From the NCBI GenBank assembly GCA_029263215.1, contig JAJCXY010000078.1:32185-96184 (forward strand): a stretch of DNA of 64,000 nt, given 5' to 3'. Shown piece after piece: positions 1 through 7,511 of this stretch; positions within the stretch are counted from its first letter, which is position 1, and the number at the start of each line of letters is the position of its first letter. This stretch comes from Acidimicrobiales bacterium (GTDB lineage Bacteria > Actinomycetota > Acidimicrobiia > Acidimicrobiales > Aldehydirespiratoraceae). The notes below the pieces were generated by a model. That model was given only the letters and a program-made list of their open reading frames with translations, had not been told where the DNA came from and did no database searches. A program made the position numbers and the translations under genes.

Positions 1-388
1 CCACGGAATGCTTGCTCGCCACCGAATCCTGGAGCGCGATCGTGAGCATCTCGAGGAGATAGTCGCGGCCGGGGAGTCCGGTGACGCGGTCGAGGCTCAT
101 GCTGTCGCCCGCGTCGCCCACCAGGGTGGTGGCACCGGACTCATTGCCCATGACCACGATCCGAACGTGGCGATCGGGACCCCCTTCGATCTCGACCCGA
201 GCGAGCACTGTTGTGCTGAATCCGGTCGAACGGTGTTCGGCCACCCTCAACATCGTGGCCACGGCCACGGCATCGTCGGGATGCAGACCCTCGGGAAGGC
301 CGAGCGAAGTGAACCGCTCCTCTGCGGAGTCGTGCTCGCCGTCGCGGACCCGGGAGGCCGCGGCCACCCTTCGATTCCACGACGTCAT
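1..388 (-). CDS. PAS-like/GGDEF protein, N-terminal part (runs off left edge)
   Basis: Reading the minus strand from an ATG at 388 gives 129 open codons that leave the window at base 1, so only the N-terminus is present. An in-frame TAG just upstream (409-411) fixes this as the first usable ATG. Residues about 30-100 look like the end of a PAS-type sensor (LHPDD motif, then beta-strand-like segments). The stretch that follows, SLDRVTGLPGRDYLLEML, matches the usual entry of a GGDEF diguanylate cyclase domain (D-x-LTGLxNRxxL). The GGDEF signature itself would lie outside the window. Likely role: cyclic-di-GMP synthesis or signal sensing. The family assignment rests on a short motif, so it is moderate. 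Confidence 0.55.
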   Translation of the reverse strand, partial: MTSWNRRVAAASRVRDGEHDSAEERFTSLGLPEGLHPDDAVAVATMLRVAEHRSTGFSTTVLARVEIEGGPDRHVRIVVMGNESGATTLVGDAGDSMSLDRVTGLPGRDYLLEMLTIALQDSVASKHSV

Positions 389-453
389 CGGGCGTGCCTA
401 CCCGTGGTGTGAGCCATCCTCCCCAATCGACAGATCGACCGGAGAAGTTGAGG

Positions 454-1638
454 TCAGGCGGTACTTTCGGTGGCGTCGAGAGCGTCGAGCGCGGCCATGG
501 CCGCGTCGAGCATCCGGGCGCTACAGCCGGCCATTTCGGTGGGCGGCACCCATTCCTCCGCGATGGCGGTGGCAATGGCACGGAATTCGTCGGCTGCGGC
601 ACCCGAACCGAGCACGGCCGGTTCGCCGATATCGCCCCCTTCCGACACGGCCGACTCGATCGGCACCCTGCCCAGCAGCGGTGCGCCCACGTCGGCCGCC
701 AGCTGCGAACCGCCTCCTGCGCCGAAGAGGCGGTGAGCCGAGCCATCCGGGGCGATGAACTCCGTCATGTTCTCGATCACGCCGACTATTCGCAAGTAGT
801 TTTTGCGGCCCATGTCGACCACCCGTGCAGCCACCTTCTGGGCATTGAGCGCAGGAGTGGTGACCACGACCATCTCGGCTCGAGGGAGCATCTTGGCGAG
901 CCCCATCTGCACGTCGCCGGTGCCCGGGGGCATGTCGATCAGTAGATAGTCGAGGTCGTCGGGCCAGGAGACGTCTTGGCAGAAGTGCTGCACCGCCCGG
1001 TTGAGCATGAGGCCACGCCACATGAGCGCGGAGTCTTCCTGGCCGACTAGGAACCCCATCGACACGACCTCGAGTCGACCTTCGCCGATCGGGCGGGTGA
1101 GGGGTTGGATCTTGCCTTCGACGGCCAGGAGATCTCCGGAGACTCCCAACATGCGAGGGACCGAGAATCCCCAGATGTCGGCGTCCATCACCCCGACGGC
1201 ATAACCCTTGTGGGCAAGAGCGGCGGCGAGGTTGGTGGTGACCGACGACTTGCCGACGCCCCCCTTGCCCGAAGCGATCATCAGGACCTTGGTGGTGGCG
1301 GGAATGGCTGTATCGGGCGCGTCCTGGCTTACGTTGAAGCGGGCTTTCGACATGGCTTCGGCGCGCTCGTCGGCGTTGAGTTCCGTCCAGTTGATCTTCA
1401 CCCCGGTGACACCGGGCAGCGAGGTGAGTCGGCTACGGATGTCCTTTTGGATCTGGCCGCGGAGGGGACATCCCGAGGTGGTGAGGGCGATCTCGAGTCG
1501 GACGACACCGTCGGGGTCTACCCGGGCCGATTTCGCCATGCCGAGCTCGACGATGTCGCTTCCCAATTCGGGGTCGATGACCCCGCGCAGAAGCCCCATC
1601 ACGTAGTCGTCAGATGGAGGCGCGGTGTGAGCGGCCAC
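454..1638 (-). CDS. mrp: Mrp/ApbC-family P-loop ATPase (Fe-S cluster carrier)
   Basis: A 394-residue protein of standard length. Residues about 13-85 form a MIP18/DUF59 domain with the TSGCPLR motif. Residues 118 to the end form a ParA/MinD-like ATPase with the deviant Walker A GKGGVGKSS (about 124-132). The family loads and transfers Fe-S clusters in the cytosol. The CxxC pair that holds the bridging cluster in ApbC is not seen: the place after ENMTEF reads IAPDGSAH. Cluster binding may therefore differ, as I believe is common in actinobacterial Mrp. It is divergent from an A-type Fe-S carrier gene 120 bases away, which supports an Fe-S role. Confidence 0.9.
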   Translation of the reverse strand: MAAHTAPPSDDYVMGLLRGVIDPELGSDIVELGMAKSARVDPDGVVRLEIALTTSGCPLRGQIQKDIRSRLTSLPGVTGVKINWTELNADERAEAMSKARFNVSQDAPDTAIPATTKVLMIASGKGGVGKSSVTTNLAAALAHKGYAVGVMDADIWGFSVPRMLGVSGDLLAVEGKIQPLTRPIGEGRLEVVSMGFLVGQEDSALMWRGLMLNRAVQHFCQDVSWPDDLDYLLIDMPPGTGDVQMGLAKMLPRAEMVVVTTPALNAQKVAARVVDMGRKNYLRIVGVIENMTEFIAPDGSAHRLFGAGGGSQLAADVGAPLLGRVPIESAVSEGGDIGEPAVLGSGAAADEFRAIATAIAEEWVPPTEMAGCSARMLDAAMAALDALDATESTA

Positions 1639-1759
1639 GGGGTCATGGTACCGGTGCCATCGAGGTAGGGCTTCCGCCGAGGGAATTCATACCGATACAC
1701 TCCCCTTCGAGGTTTGTGGCGGGTTCATCCCCGCACCAATACAGAGGAGCAATCTCACC

Positions 1760-2080
1760 GTGATAACTCTCACCGACAGTGCAGCGTCGAAGGTAGGCGA
1801 ACTCATCACCGCCGAAGGCGAAGAAGGCTTGGCCCTGCGGGTCGCCGTCCGCCCGGGGGGATGCAGCGGCTTCTCCTATGAGATGTACTTCGACACCGAT
1901 CGGGCCGCCGACGATGTCACCGTCGACTATGCCGGTATCGACGTCGTGGTCGATCCGTCTTCCGCCCAACTGCTCGAGGGAGCCACCCTCGACTACAAGG
2001 ACGGGCTCCAGGACGCAGGGTTCTCGATCGACAACCCCAACGCCGAACGCACCTGCGGTTGCGGCCAATCGTTCAGCTGA
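1760..2080 (+). CDS. A-type Fe-S cluster carrier (HesB/IscA/ErpA family)
   Basis: A 106-residue protein with the three ligand cysteines of the family: Cys35 in GGCSG, and Cys99 and Cys101 in the C-terminal CGCG motif. The start is a GTG at 1760, preceded by AGAGGAGC, a good ribosome binding site. These proteins receive [2Fe-2S] or [4Fe-4S] clusters and pass them to apo-enzymes. It is divergent from the Mrp gene, so both Fe-S factors may be expressed from the shared 120-base intergenic region. Choosing between ErpA and IscA is not possible from the sequence alone. Confidence 0.93.
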   Translation: MITLTDSAASKVGELITAEGEEGLALRVAVRPGGCSGFSYEMYFDTDRAADDVTVDYAGIDVVVDPSSAQLLEGATLDYKDGLQDAGFSIDNPNAERTCGCGQSFS

Positions 2081-2110
2081 CCCTTACCGGGGCTGCGGTT
2101 CGCTAGAGGC

Positions 2111-3025
2111 TCAGAGGATCGCGAGCGCGTCGGCCAATTCGCTGCGGTCCCACATGACATCGAGTCGAGCCATGAGGGTGCCGCCTGCGTCGACGACGAA
2201 CAGCGCCGGCTCGTAGGGCAGACCCATGGCCGCGATCGAGGCAGTGGTGTCGGGGAATCCGCCCTTGTCGAAATCAGACGGGTCTACATACACCTCGGCG
2301 TGGATGAAGTCGACATCGTCGTGTCCATCGGCTCCATCGATGAGCAGATCCACCACCGGGCCGCAGATATCGGTCTGACAGAATCCCGGGGTCGCGATGA
2401 TCAAGACGGTGGGGCGGCCATTGTCGATCATGTCGGTGAGATTGTTTTCGTGGAACGGGCACTGGATGGCCCGCGTGCAGATCGGCGTGACTCCTCGGGG
2501 ATCGTCGATCGTCGGGGTGTCGACCACGGGGAGCGTGTCGCCTACCTGAGGGATCGTGCTCTCCGCTCGATCGATCACGATGAATGGCACGGGGGTGACG
2601 TTGGGATGATCCACGAGGGTGGCTGCGTACTCGCCCGGCTCCGGCGCGGTGAACCGGATGGGGTAGTAGGGCGTGATCACACCGTCGGAGCGCAGGGCCA
2701 CCGTCTCGCTGACCACGGTGGTATCGCCTCGGGTGATCGTGAACGCAAGCTCAGAGGGAGCGGACTCGCGCATCGTGTCGATCTCGTCGCGCACCAGCAG
2801 CGTGATCCGCTGCTCGATCCCGGCCACCACCGTGGCGGGGGACCGGAAGCCATCGGGAAACGACGGCACCAGGAAAGTGAGCTCGGTGCTCGGCACCGGC
2901 AGATCAGAAGAAGCGGTGTCGGCCGCTGATCCAAGATCACTATCGCCGCACGCCGCGAGGAGAGCGGCGCCCGACGGAACGGCGAGCGCGCCAGCAATGA
3001 ACTTGCGACGATCTAGGCGAGTCAT
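2111..3025 (-). CDS. Exported thioredoxin-fold lipoprotein
   Basis: Starting at the ATG at 3025 gives 304 residues beginning with a twin-arginine-like signal (LDRRKF), a hydrophobic stretch and a lipobox LAAC with Cys26, so it is probably a lipoprotein exported in a folded state. The middle part (about 40-165) is beta-rich. The C-terminal part (about 180-304) looks like a thioredoxin/SCO fold, with TPGFCQTDICGP carrying a C-x4-C pair and the cis-Pro-like segment PYEPALFVV. A role in extracytoplasmic redox or metal handling is inferred. The frame is open further upstream, but that would run over the next gene on the other strand. Its ATG overlaps the divergent gene region at 3024-3051. Confidence 0.72.
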   Translation of the reverse strand: MTRLDRRKFIAGALAVPSGAALLAACGDSDLGSAADTASSDLPVPSTELTFLVPSFPDGFRSPATVVAGIEQRITLLVRDEIDTMRESAPSELAFTITRGDTTVVSETVALRSDGVITPYYPIRFTAPEPGEYAATLVDHPNVTPVPFIVIDRAESTIPQVGDTLPVVDTPTIDDPRGVTPICTRAIQCPFHENNLTDMIDNGRPTVLIIATPGFCQTDICGPVVDLLIDGADGHDDVDFIHAEVYVDPSDFDKGGFPDTTASIAAMGLPYEPALFVVDAGGTLMARLDVMWDRSELADALAIL

Positions 3026-3050
3026 GGAGACCGACCGTAACCTGCGGTCG

Positions 3051-4601
3051 ATGTCAATGAGCACGCGGCCACCAATCGAATTTGTCGTCAACGAAACGCC
3101 GGTTGTGGTCGACGACGACTCCCTCACCCTGCTCGACGTTCTCCGTGACCAAGTCGGGGTGCGTTCGGTCAAGGACGGGTGCAGCCCCCAAGGCCAGTGT
3201 GGGTGTTGCACGGTCCTCGTCGACGGCCAACCCCGAGTGTCCTGCGTGACTCCGATTCGACGGATGCAGGGCCGATCGATCACCACCGTCGAAGGGCTTG
3301 ATGGCGACGTGGCGGAGGCGTGGGGCAACGCGTTTGCCGCCACGGGTGGCAGCCAATGCGGATTCTGTACGCCCGGCATCATCTGCCGCTACGAAGGACT
3401 CAGGGAGAAAGGGGCAAGCCACGAGCAACGCCAACCGGCGGCTGACGCCCTGCTCGCTCACATGTGTAGGTGCACGGGCTGGCGGCCGGTGGTGGATGCC
3501 TGGGTCGCGTTCGGCTCAGCACCTGCACCCCCAGAAGATGATGGTGGCGCCGCGATTCGGGCCGAGTTGGAGGGTGGTGTGGCCCAACACGTCGGTGCTC
3601 GCGTTGCTCTGGGTCAGGGCGTGTTCGCCGACGACACAGCCCCGGCCGACGCGCTGGTGGCGGTTCCTTCCCCCGAGAGCGGGGGCTGGCTGGTGGCCCC
3701 TTCGCGAAGCCAAGCACTCCGCGAAGTAGGCAAGGTGCAGGGGCGCAGGACCACTGCGGAATTCGACCCTCCCTTGAACGTGCCCGACGGCGATTGGGCG
3801 CTCACCTTGAGCACCTCGTGGGTCGAGCCTGCGTATCTCGAGACCGACGCATCATGGTGTGAACCAGGGGGTGAGCCGGCATCGCCATTGGCCAATGGGG
3901 GCGCGTTCGGCGCCAAGGTCACCAGTGAGGTGGAGGAGGTGGCTCGCCGACTCGCTGATGAGCACGGACGGGCCGTGCGGGTGCTCTATTCGCGTGAGGA
4001 CGCCGTGCGTCGGGGGCCCAAGCGTCCACCGATCGCGGCGGGCCTGCGATCTGATGGCACCGGTGTTGTGCGGGTGGTCCGTACTACCGGCGTCGGCGAA
4101 GCCATGAGCTCTGTCGCTCCGGGGCTCATTGTCGAGGAGGTCGATGTTGCGGGGCCGCCCACTTCGGCTGCGATCCGGGGTGCCGGTTGGGTGGAGGCGG
4201 AGGTGCTGCTGGCGGGCCTGCGGGGCGAGGTCGGCTGGATCACCGCGCCGGGAGGAGGCAAGGCCACCGCGTCGGTCGCGGAGGATGGTTCGATCTCGGT
4301 CCGGGTGCAGTGCGGCGCTCCGCTCGACGCCACCGTGCTTCGCTCCTACTGCACAGGCGCCGCCCACATGGCTCTCGGGATGGTCACCAGCGAGTTCCTG
4401 TCGGTCGATCAGGCCGGTGAGGTCCACGACCTCACGATCCGCTCGTTTGGTGTACTGAGGGCTGTCGACACGCCACCGGTCGATGTGGTCATCGAACCCG
4501 ATGAGGGTGTGCCGGTGAATGGCAGCGACGCCGTGTTCGCCGCGGTCGCGGCTGCCGTCTGGATCAGCCGTGGTCTTCCGCCCCGATGGCCCTGCGGCTG
4601 A
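3051..4601 (+). CDS. Miniature fused xanthine-dehydrogenase-like protein ([2Fe-2S] + degenerate Moco-domain)
   Basis: A 516-residue protein starting at ATG 3051 (alternatives 3024 and 3057). Residues about 8-165 form a complete small subunit of the xanthine dehydrogenase/CO dehydrogenase family: plant-type ferredoxin cysteines in GCSPQGQCGCC and a second cluster in QCGFCTPG and CRCTGWRP. The rest (about 350 residues) resembles a molybdopterin-binding large subunit compressed to about half its usual 700-plus residues. It keeps recognisable islands (EPAYLE, GGAFGAK, VRVLYSRED, TGAAHMALG, AAVAAAV) but not the regions between them. Whether it still binds molybdopterin is doubtful. Function unknown; possibly an electron-transfer or chaperone-like derivative. 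No separate large subunit or FAD subunit lies nearby. Confidence 0.7.
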   Translation: MSMSTRPPIEFVVNETPVVVDDDSLTLLDVLRDQVGVRSVKDGCSPQGQCGCCTVLVDGQPRVSCVTPIRRMQGRSITTVEGLDGDVAEAWGNAFAATGGSQCGFCTPGIICRYEGLREKGASHEQRQPAADALLAHMCRCTGWRPVVDAWVAFGSAPAPPEDDGGAAIRAELEGGVAQHVGARVALGQGVFADDTAPADALVAVPSPESGGWLVAPSRSQALREVGKVQGRRTTAEFDPPLNVPDGDWALTLSTSWVEPAYLETDASWCEPGGEPASPLANGGAFGAKVTSEVEEVARRLADEHGRAVRVLYSREDAVRRGPKRPPIAAGLRSDGTGVVRVVRTTGVGEAMSSVAPGLIVEEVDVAGPPTSAAIRGAGWVEAEVLLAGLRGEVGWITAPGGGKATASVAEDGSISVRVQCGAPLDATVLRSYCTGAAHMALGMVTSEFLSVDQAGEVHDLTIRSFGVLRAVDTPPVDVVIEPDEGVPVNGSDAVFAAVAAAVWISRGLPPRWPCG

Positions 4602-4652
4602 GCGGTCGAGTTCCCGCTCGGGTGAGGCACCTCATCGCCCTATGATGCCGAC

Positions 4653-4997
4653 ATGAGCAAACCCGTTGGTCCCTACACGCCGATCGTTCGCGGCGGCGAT
4701 CTCCTTTTCAGCTCCGGCCAGATCGGTATCGTTGATGGTGCTCTCGTGTCTGATGGGCTCGAAGAGCAGCTTCGCCAGGTGTTCGTCAACCTCCGCGGAG
4801 TGTTGTCGTCGGCCAACGCGTCGCTGGCCGACGTGGTGAAGACCACCGTGTTCATGGTCGACATGGCCGACTACGCGGCGATGAACACGATCTATGTGGA
4901 GGAGTTCGGCGAGCACCGACCGGCCCGTTCGGCCGTGGCGGTTGCGTCTCTCCCCCTCGGTGCGCGTGTCGAGATCGAAGCGATCGCCACGGTCTGA
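4653..4997 (+). CDS. ridA: RidA/YjgF-family enamine/imine deaminase
   Basis: A 114-residue protein of exactly the usual size. It has the family segments LLFSSGQIGI near the N-terminus, NASLADVVKTTVFMVDM in the middle, and RPARSAVAV...EIEAIA at the C-terminus, where the Arg of PARS is the catalytic arginine of active Rid proteins. It should hydrolyse reactive enamines/imines from amino-acid metabolism (for example 2-aminoacrylate) in the cytosol. The ATG at 4653 follows a short intergenic gap. It is a single-gene unit with a small membrane-protein gene just downstream. Confidence 0.92.
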   Translation: MSKPVGPYTPIVRGGDLLFSSGQIGIVDGALVSDGLEEQLRQVFVNLRGVLSSANASLADVVKTTVFMVDMADYAAMNTIYVEEFGEHRPARSAVAVASLPLGARVEIEAIATV

Positions 4998-5046
4998 TCG
5001 AAGGCCGGTACTGAACGGTCTGGTCGGATCTGGCAGACTCTCGCCC

Positions 5047-5238
5047 ATGGACTTCGGTGCGATCGTGATGCTTGTTGTTCTTGTGGTGGTCATGCCCGTG
5101 GGCATCCTCGTGAGCATGACCGGCTTGGCCGGCGTTTTGGGTGCCCTGGTGGGCCGCAACAGCGATCTCGCCAACGTCAGCGAAGAGGGCGATCCCAACG
5201 AATACCTCGTCCTCGCGAACACCAACCCCTACGAATAG
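5047..5238 (+). CDS. Small single-span membrane protein
   Basis: A 63-residue protein from the ATG at 5047. Residues 4-38 are strongly hydrophobic (Val/Leu-rich, then a Gly-rich LAGVLGALVG), giving one or possibly two membrane spans. A polar acidic tail ending in NEYLVLANTNPYE follows. Coding is supported by the well-formed hydrophobic and polar segments and by the short gap after ridA, but I recognise no family. It could be a subunit-like or regulatory small protein. Confidence 0.55.
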   Translation: MDFGAIVMLVVLVVVMPVGILVSMTGLAGVLGALVGRNSDLANVSEEGDPNEYLVLANTNPYE

Positions 5239-5253
5239 CCCTCGAGCCCCGGG

Positions 5254-5931
5254 TTACACCCAGCGGGAAGTACCGAAGCTGTAGCCGACCGATCTCACGG
5301 TCTGGATCAGGTTGGCGTGTTCCTCACCTAGCTTGGCTCTCAGCCTTCGCACATGCACATCCACCGTGCGGGCGCCGCCGTAGTAGTCGTAGCCCCACAC
5401 CCGGCTGAGAAGGGTCTCGCGGGTGAACACCCTGCCCGGATGAGAGGCTAGAAACTTCAGCAGCTCGTATTCCATGTAGGTGAGGTCGAGCGGTTTGGCC
5501 TCGATGACCGCCTGATAGGTCTCGAGATTCATGGCCAAGGGTCCGTACTCGATCACTTCGGCCCTCGCGGCCCGCCCGGCTCGGCGGAACAGGTGCTTGA
5601 GGCGGGCTTCGAACTCGACCGGATGGAAGGGGTGGAGGCAGAAGTCGTCGAAGAGATTCTCGCGGAAATCGAGGCTCGCGAGGTGGCCTCCGTTGATGAG
5701 CAACAGCACCGACTCGACATTGATGTCGCCGCTGCGTATTGCCCGACAGAATCGGAAGGCATCGTCGGGGTCGTCACCGGCCACGATCACCGCGCCCATC
5801 CAACCTTCGGCAGGTTCTTCGCGGCGGGCCGAGTCGATGTCGACCGCGCTCTTCCACACCCAGCCACCCATGTCGAGTGCCTGGGCCAGCTCCGGTGGGG
5901 CCGGTTCGGGGAAGACGATCAGGGCGTCCAT
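5254..5931 (-). CDS. GlnR/MtrA-type OmpR-family response regulator
   Basis: A 225-residue protein with a receiver-like domain (about 1-120) and an OmpR-type winged helix (about 127-225: LDLTYMEYELLKFLASHPGRVFTRE, then RTVDVHVRRLRAKLGE and SVGYSF). The receiver looks atypical. The N-terminal acidic pair is absent, and the strand expected to carry the phospho-accepting Asp reads VIVAGDD, with Ala where I would expect it. Nitrogen regulators of the GlnR type also work without phosphorylation. The gene lies 12 bases downstream of the type I glutamine synthetase on the same strand, so a role in nitrogen regulation is the natural reading. The symbol glnR is not assigned because MtrA-like proteins look similar. 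Confidence 0.82.
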   Translation of the reverse strand: MDALIVFPEPAPPELAQALDMGGWVWKSAVDIDSARREEPAEGWMGAVIVAGDDPDDAFRFCRAIRSGDINVESVLLLINGGHLASLDFRENLFDDFCLHPFHPVEFEARLKHLFRRAGRAARAEVIEYGPLAMNLETYQAVIEAKPLDLTYMEYELLKFLASHPGRVFTRETLLSRVWGYDYYGGARTVDVHVRRLRAKLGEEHANLIQTVRSVGYSFGTSRWV

Positions 5932-5943
5932 CAGGTCAACAGC

Positions 5944-7281
5944 TCACCACGTGGGGAGGTAGCGCTCTAGTTCGAATGGTGTGACGTGGGCACAGAAATC
6001 GGCCCACTCGGCCCGCTTGTTGCGCAAGAACCACTCAAAGACGTGGTCGCCGAGCGTTTCGCGGGCCAGCTTCGATTCCTCCATCACGTCGAGGGCCTCA
6101 TCGAGCGATCGTGGCAGCGGCTCCACGCCGATCTCGCGTCGTTCGAGGTCGGTGAGTTCGAAGAGATTGACGTTGGTCTCCGCAGGTAGCTCGTACCCCT
6201 CGGAGATTCCCTTGAGTCCCGCGGCGAGGAGCAGGGAGTAGGCGAGGTAGGGGTTGTTGGCTCCGTCGATCGCCCGATATTCGATACGGGCCGACTCGGA
6301 CTTGCCCTGGCGGCGCACCGGAACCCGCACCAGAGCAGACCGGTTGTTGCGGGCCCAGGCCACAAACGGGGGCGCTTCAGATGTTTCCGCGAGCCGCTTG
6401 TAGCTGTTGACGAGTTGGTTGGTGACCGCGGTGATCTCGCGGGCGTGGCGCAGGATCCCGGCGGTGAACTGGCGAGCCGTTTGTGACATGCCGTACTCGT
6501 CGCTCGCGTCGTGAAAGGTGTTGGTCTCACCTTCGAACAGCGACAGGTGGGTGTGCATCCCCGACCCCTGCACCCCGTTGAGAGGCTTGGGCATGAAAGT
6601 TGCGTAGGTGTCGCGTTCCATGGCGATCTTCTTCACGACGAGCCTGAGCGTCATGACATTGTCGGCCATGTCGAGCGCTTCGGTATAACGCAGGTCGATC
6701 TCGTGCTGGCTCGGGCTGTCCTCGTGGAATGAATACTCCACCGGGATGCCCATCGCCTCCAGCATGTGGATCGTGCGCTTGCGTAGATCGCTCGACACAT
6801 CTGAGGTGGTGAGGTCGAAGTAGGAAGCGCTGTCGAGGGGCTGAGGCTTGCCGAGCGATGGGTCGCCGGAAGCGAAGTAGAAGAACTCCGCTTCGGGTGC
6901 GGCGAAGAACGAATAGCCCTGCTCTCGCGCCGATTGCAGGTTGCGGCGAAGGATCTGACGCGGGTCGCCCTCGAACGGGGTGCCGTCGAGATTGTCGATG
7001 TCGCAGAACATCCGACCCGATGGCTCGTCCTCCTGGGCCCACGGGAGCAGCTCGAAGGTTGTGGCGTCGGGTCGGGCCAAAACGTCGGATTCGTGCACTC
7101 GGGAAAACCCGTCGATGGCGGTGCCGTCGAACTGCACACCTTCGGCGAAGGCCGATTCCAGCTCCGCGGGAGAGATCGCCACCGACTTGAGTCGACCGAG
7201 CACGTCGGTGAACCAGAGGCGGACGAGTCGGACCCCGCGCTCCTCGACTGTACGGAGGACGTACTCCTGCTCTCGCGACAT
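5944..7281 (-). CDS. glnA: Glutamine synthetase, type I
   Basis: It makes glutamine from glutamate, ammonia and ATP. From the ATG at 7281 the protein has 445 residues, a length typical of the short GS-I alpha class (a TTG nine codons upstream, at 7308, is possible but less likely). Seen motifs: RLVRLWFTDVLGRLKSV at the N-terminus, FFAAPEAEFF, the metal-site GSGMHTHLS, and the IEYRAIDGANNPYLAYS region. The C-terminal segment around NVNLFEL lacks the NLYDLP-type adenylylation site of the longer class, so control by adenylylation is unlikely. It heads an apparent two-gene unit with the regulator and is divergent from a type II glutamine synthetase. Confidence 0.95.
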   Translation of the reverse strand: MSREQEYVLRTVEERGVRLVRLWFTDVLGRLKSVAISPAELESAFAEGVQFDGTAIDGFSRVHESDVLARPDATTFELLPWAQEDEPSGRMFCDIDNLDGTPFEGDPRQILRRNLQSAREQGYSFFAAPEAEFFYFASGDPSLGKPQPLDSASYFDLTTSDVSSDLRKRTIHMLEAMGIPVEYSFHEDSPSQHEIDLRYTEALDMADNVMTLRLVVKKIAMERDTYATFMPKPLNGVQGSGMHTHLSLFEGETNTFHDASDEYGMSQTARQFTAGILRHAREITAVTNQLVNSYKRLAETSEAPPFVAWARNNRSALVRVPVRRQGKSESARIEYRAIDGANNPYLAYSLLLAAGLKGISEGYELPAETNVNLFELTDLERREIGVEPLPRSLDEALDVMEESKLARETLGDHVFEWFLRNKRAEWADFCAHVTPFELERYLPTW

Positions 7282-7384
7282 GGAAGCTCCCGGAGGATTC
7301 GACACCAAAACAGCTTGCCCGGACGGGCTGCCGTTTCCCAGGGTGCCGTGTCGGGCACTAGCTCGCCAGGGGTCCGCGGGGTGC

Positions 7385-7401
7385 GTTCACACACCGTTCA
7401 C
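7385..7401. promoter_or_regulatory. Direct repeat GTTCAC-N5-GTTCAC between the two glutamine synthetase genes
   Basis: Two perfect GTTCAC hexamers start at 7385 and 7396, 11 bases apart (one helical turn), as expected for head-to-tail binding of an OmpR-family dimer. The repeat lies in the 230-base divergent region between GS-I (start 7281) and GS-II (start 7512). It resembles the tandem GTTCAC-type site I recall for actinobacterial MtrA, and overlaps in character with GlnR a/b boxes (GTNAC-type). The regulator gene next door is a plausible binder. Binding is inferred, not shown. Confidence 0.5.
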
Positions 7402-7511
7402 AATTGGGCAACAGCAATGAAATTCCGTGATGGAACGCTGCATCTCGGACCACCACCCTGTGGTCTGATCACGATGCCCTGACGGGCAAGCACAACCAAG
7501 GAAACGAAACG

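Noticed and set aside
3025..3382. N-terminal extension of the Tat-type lipoprotein to position 3382
   Set aside because: The extra residues are low-complexity and Pro/Arg-rich, and lie opposite the [2Fe-2S] domain of the divergent gene. The signal peptide with its lipobox starts at ATG 3025.
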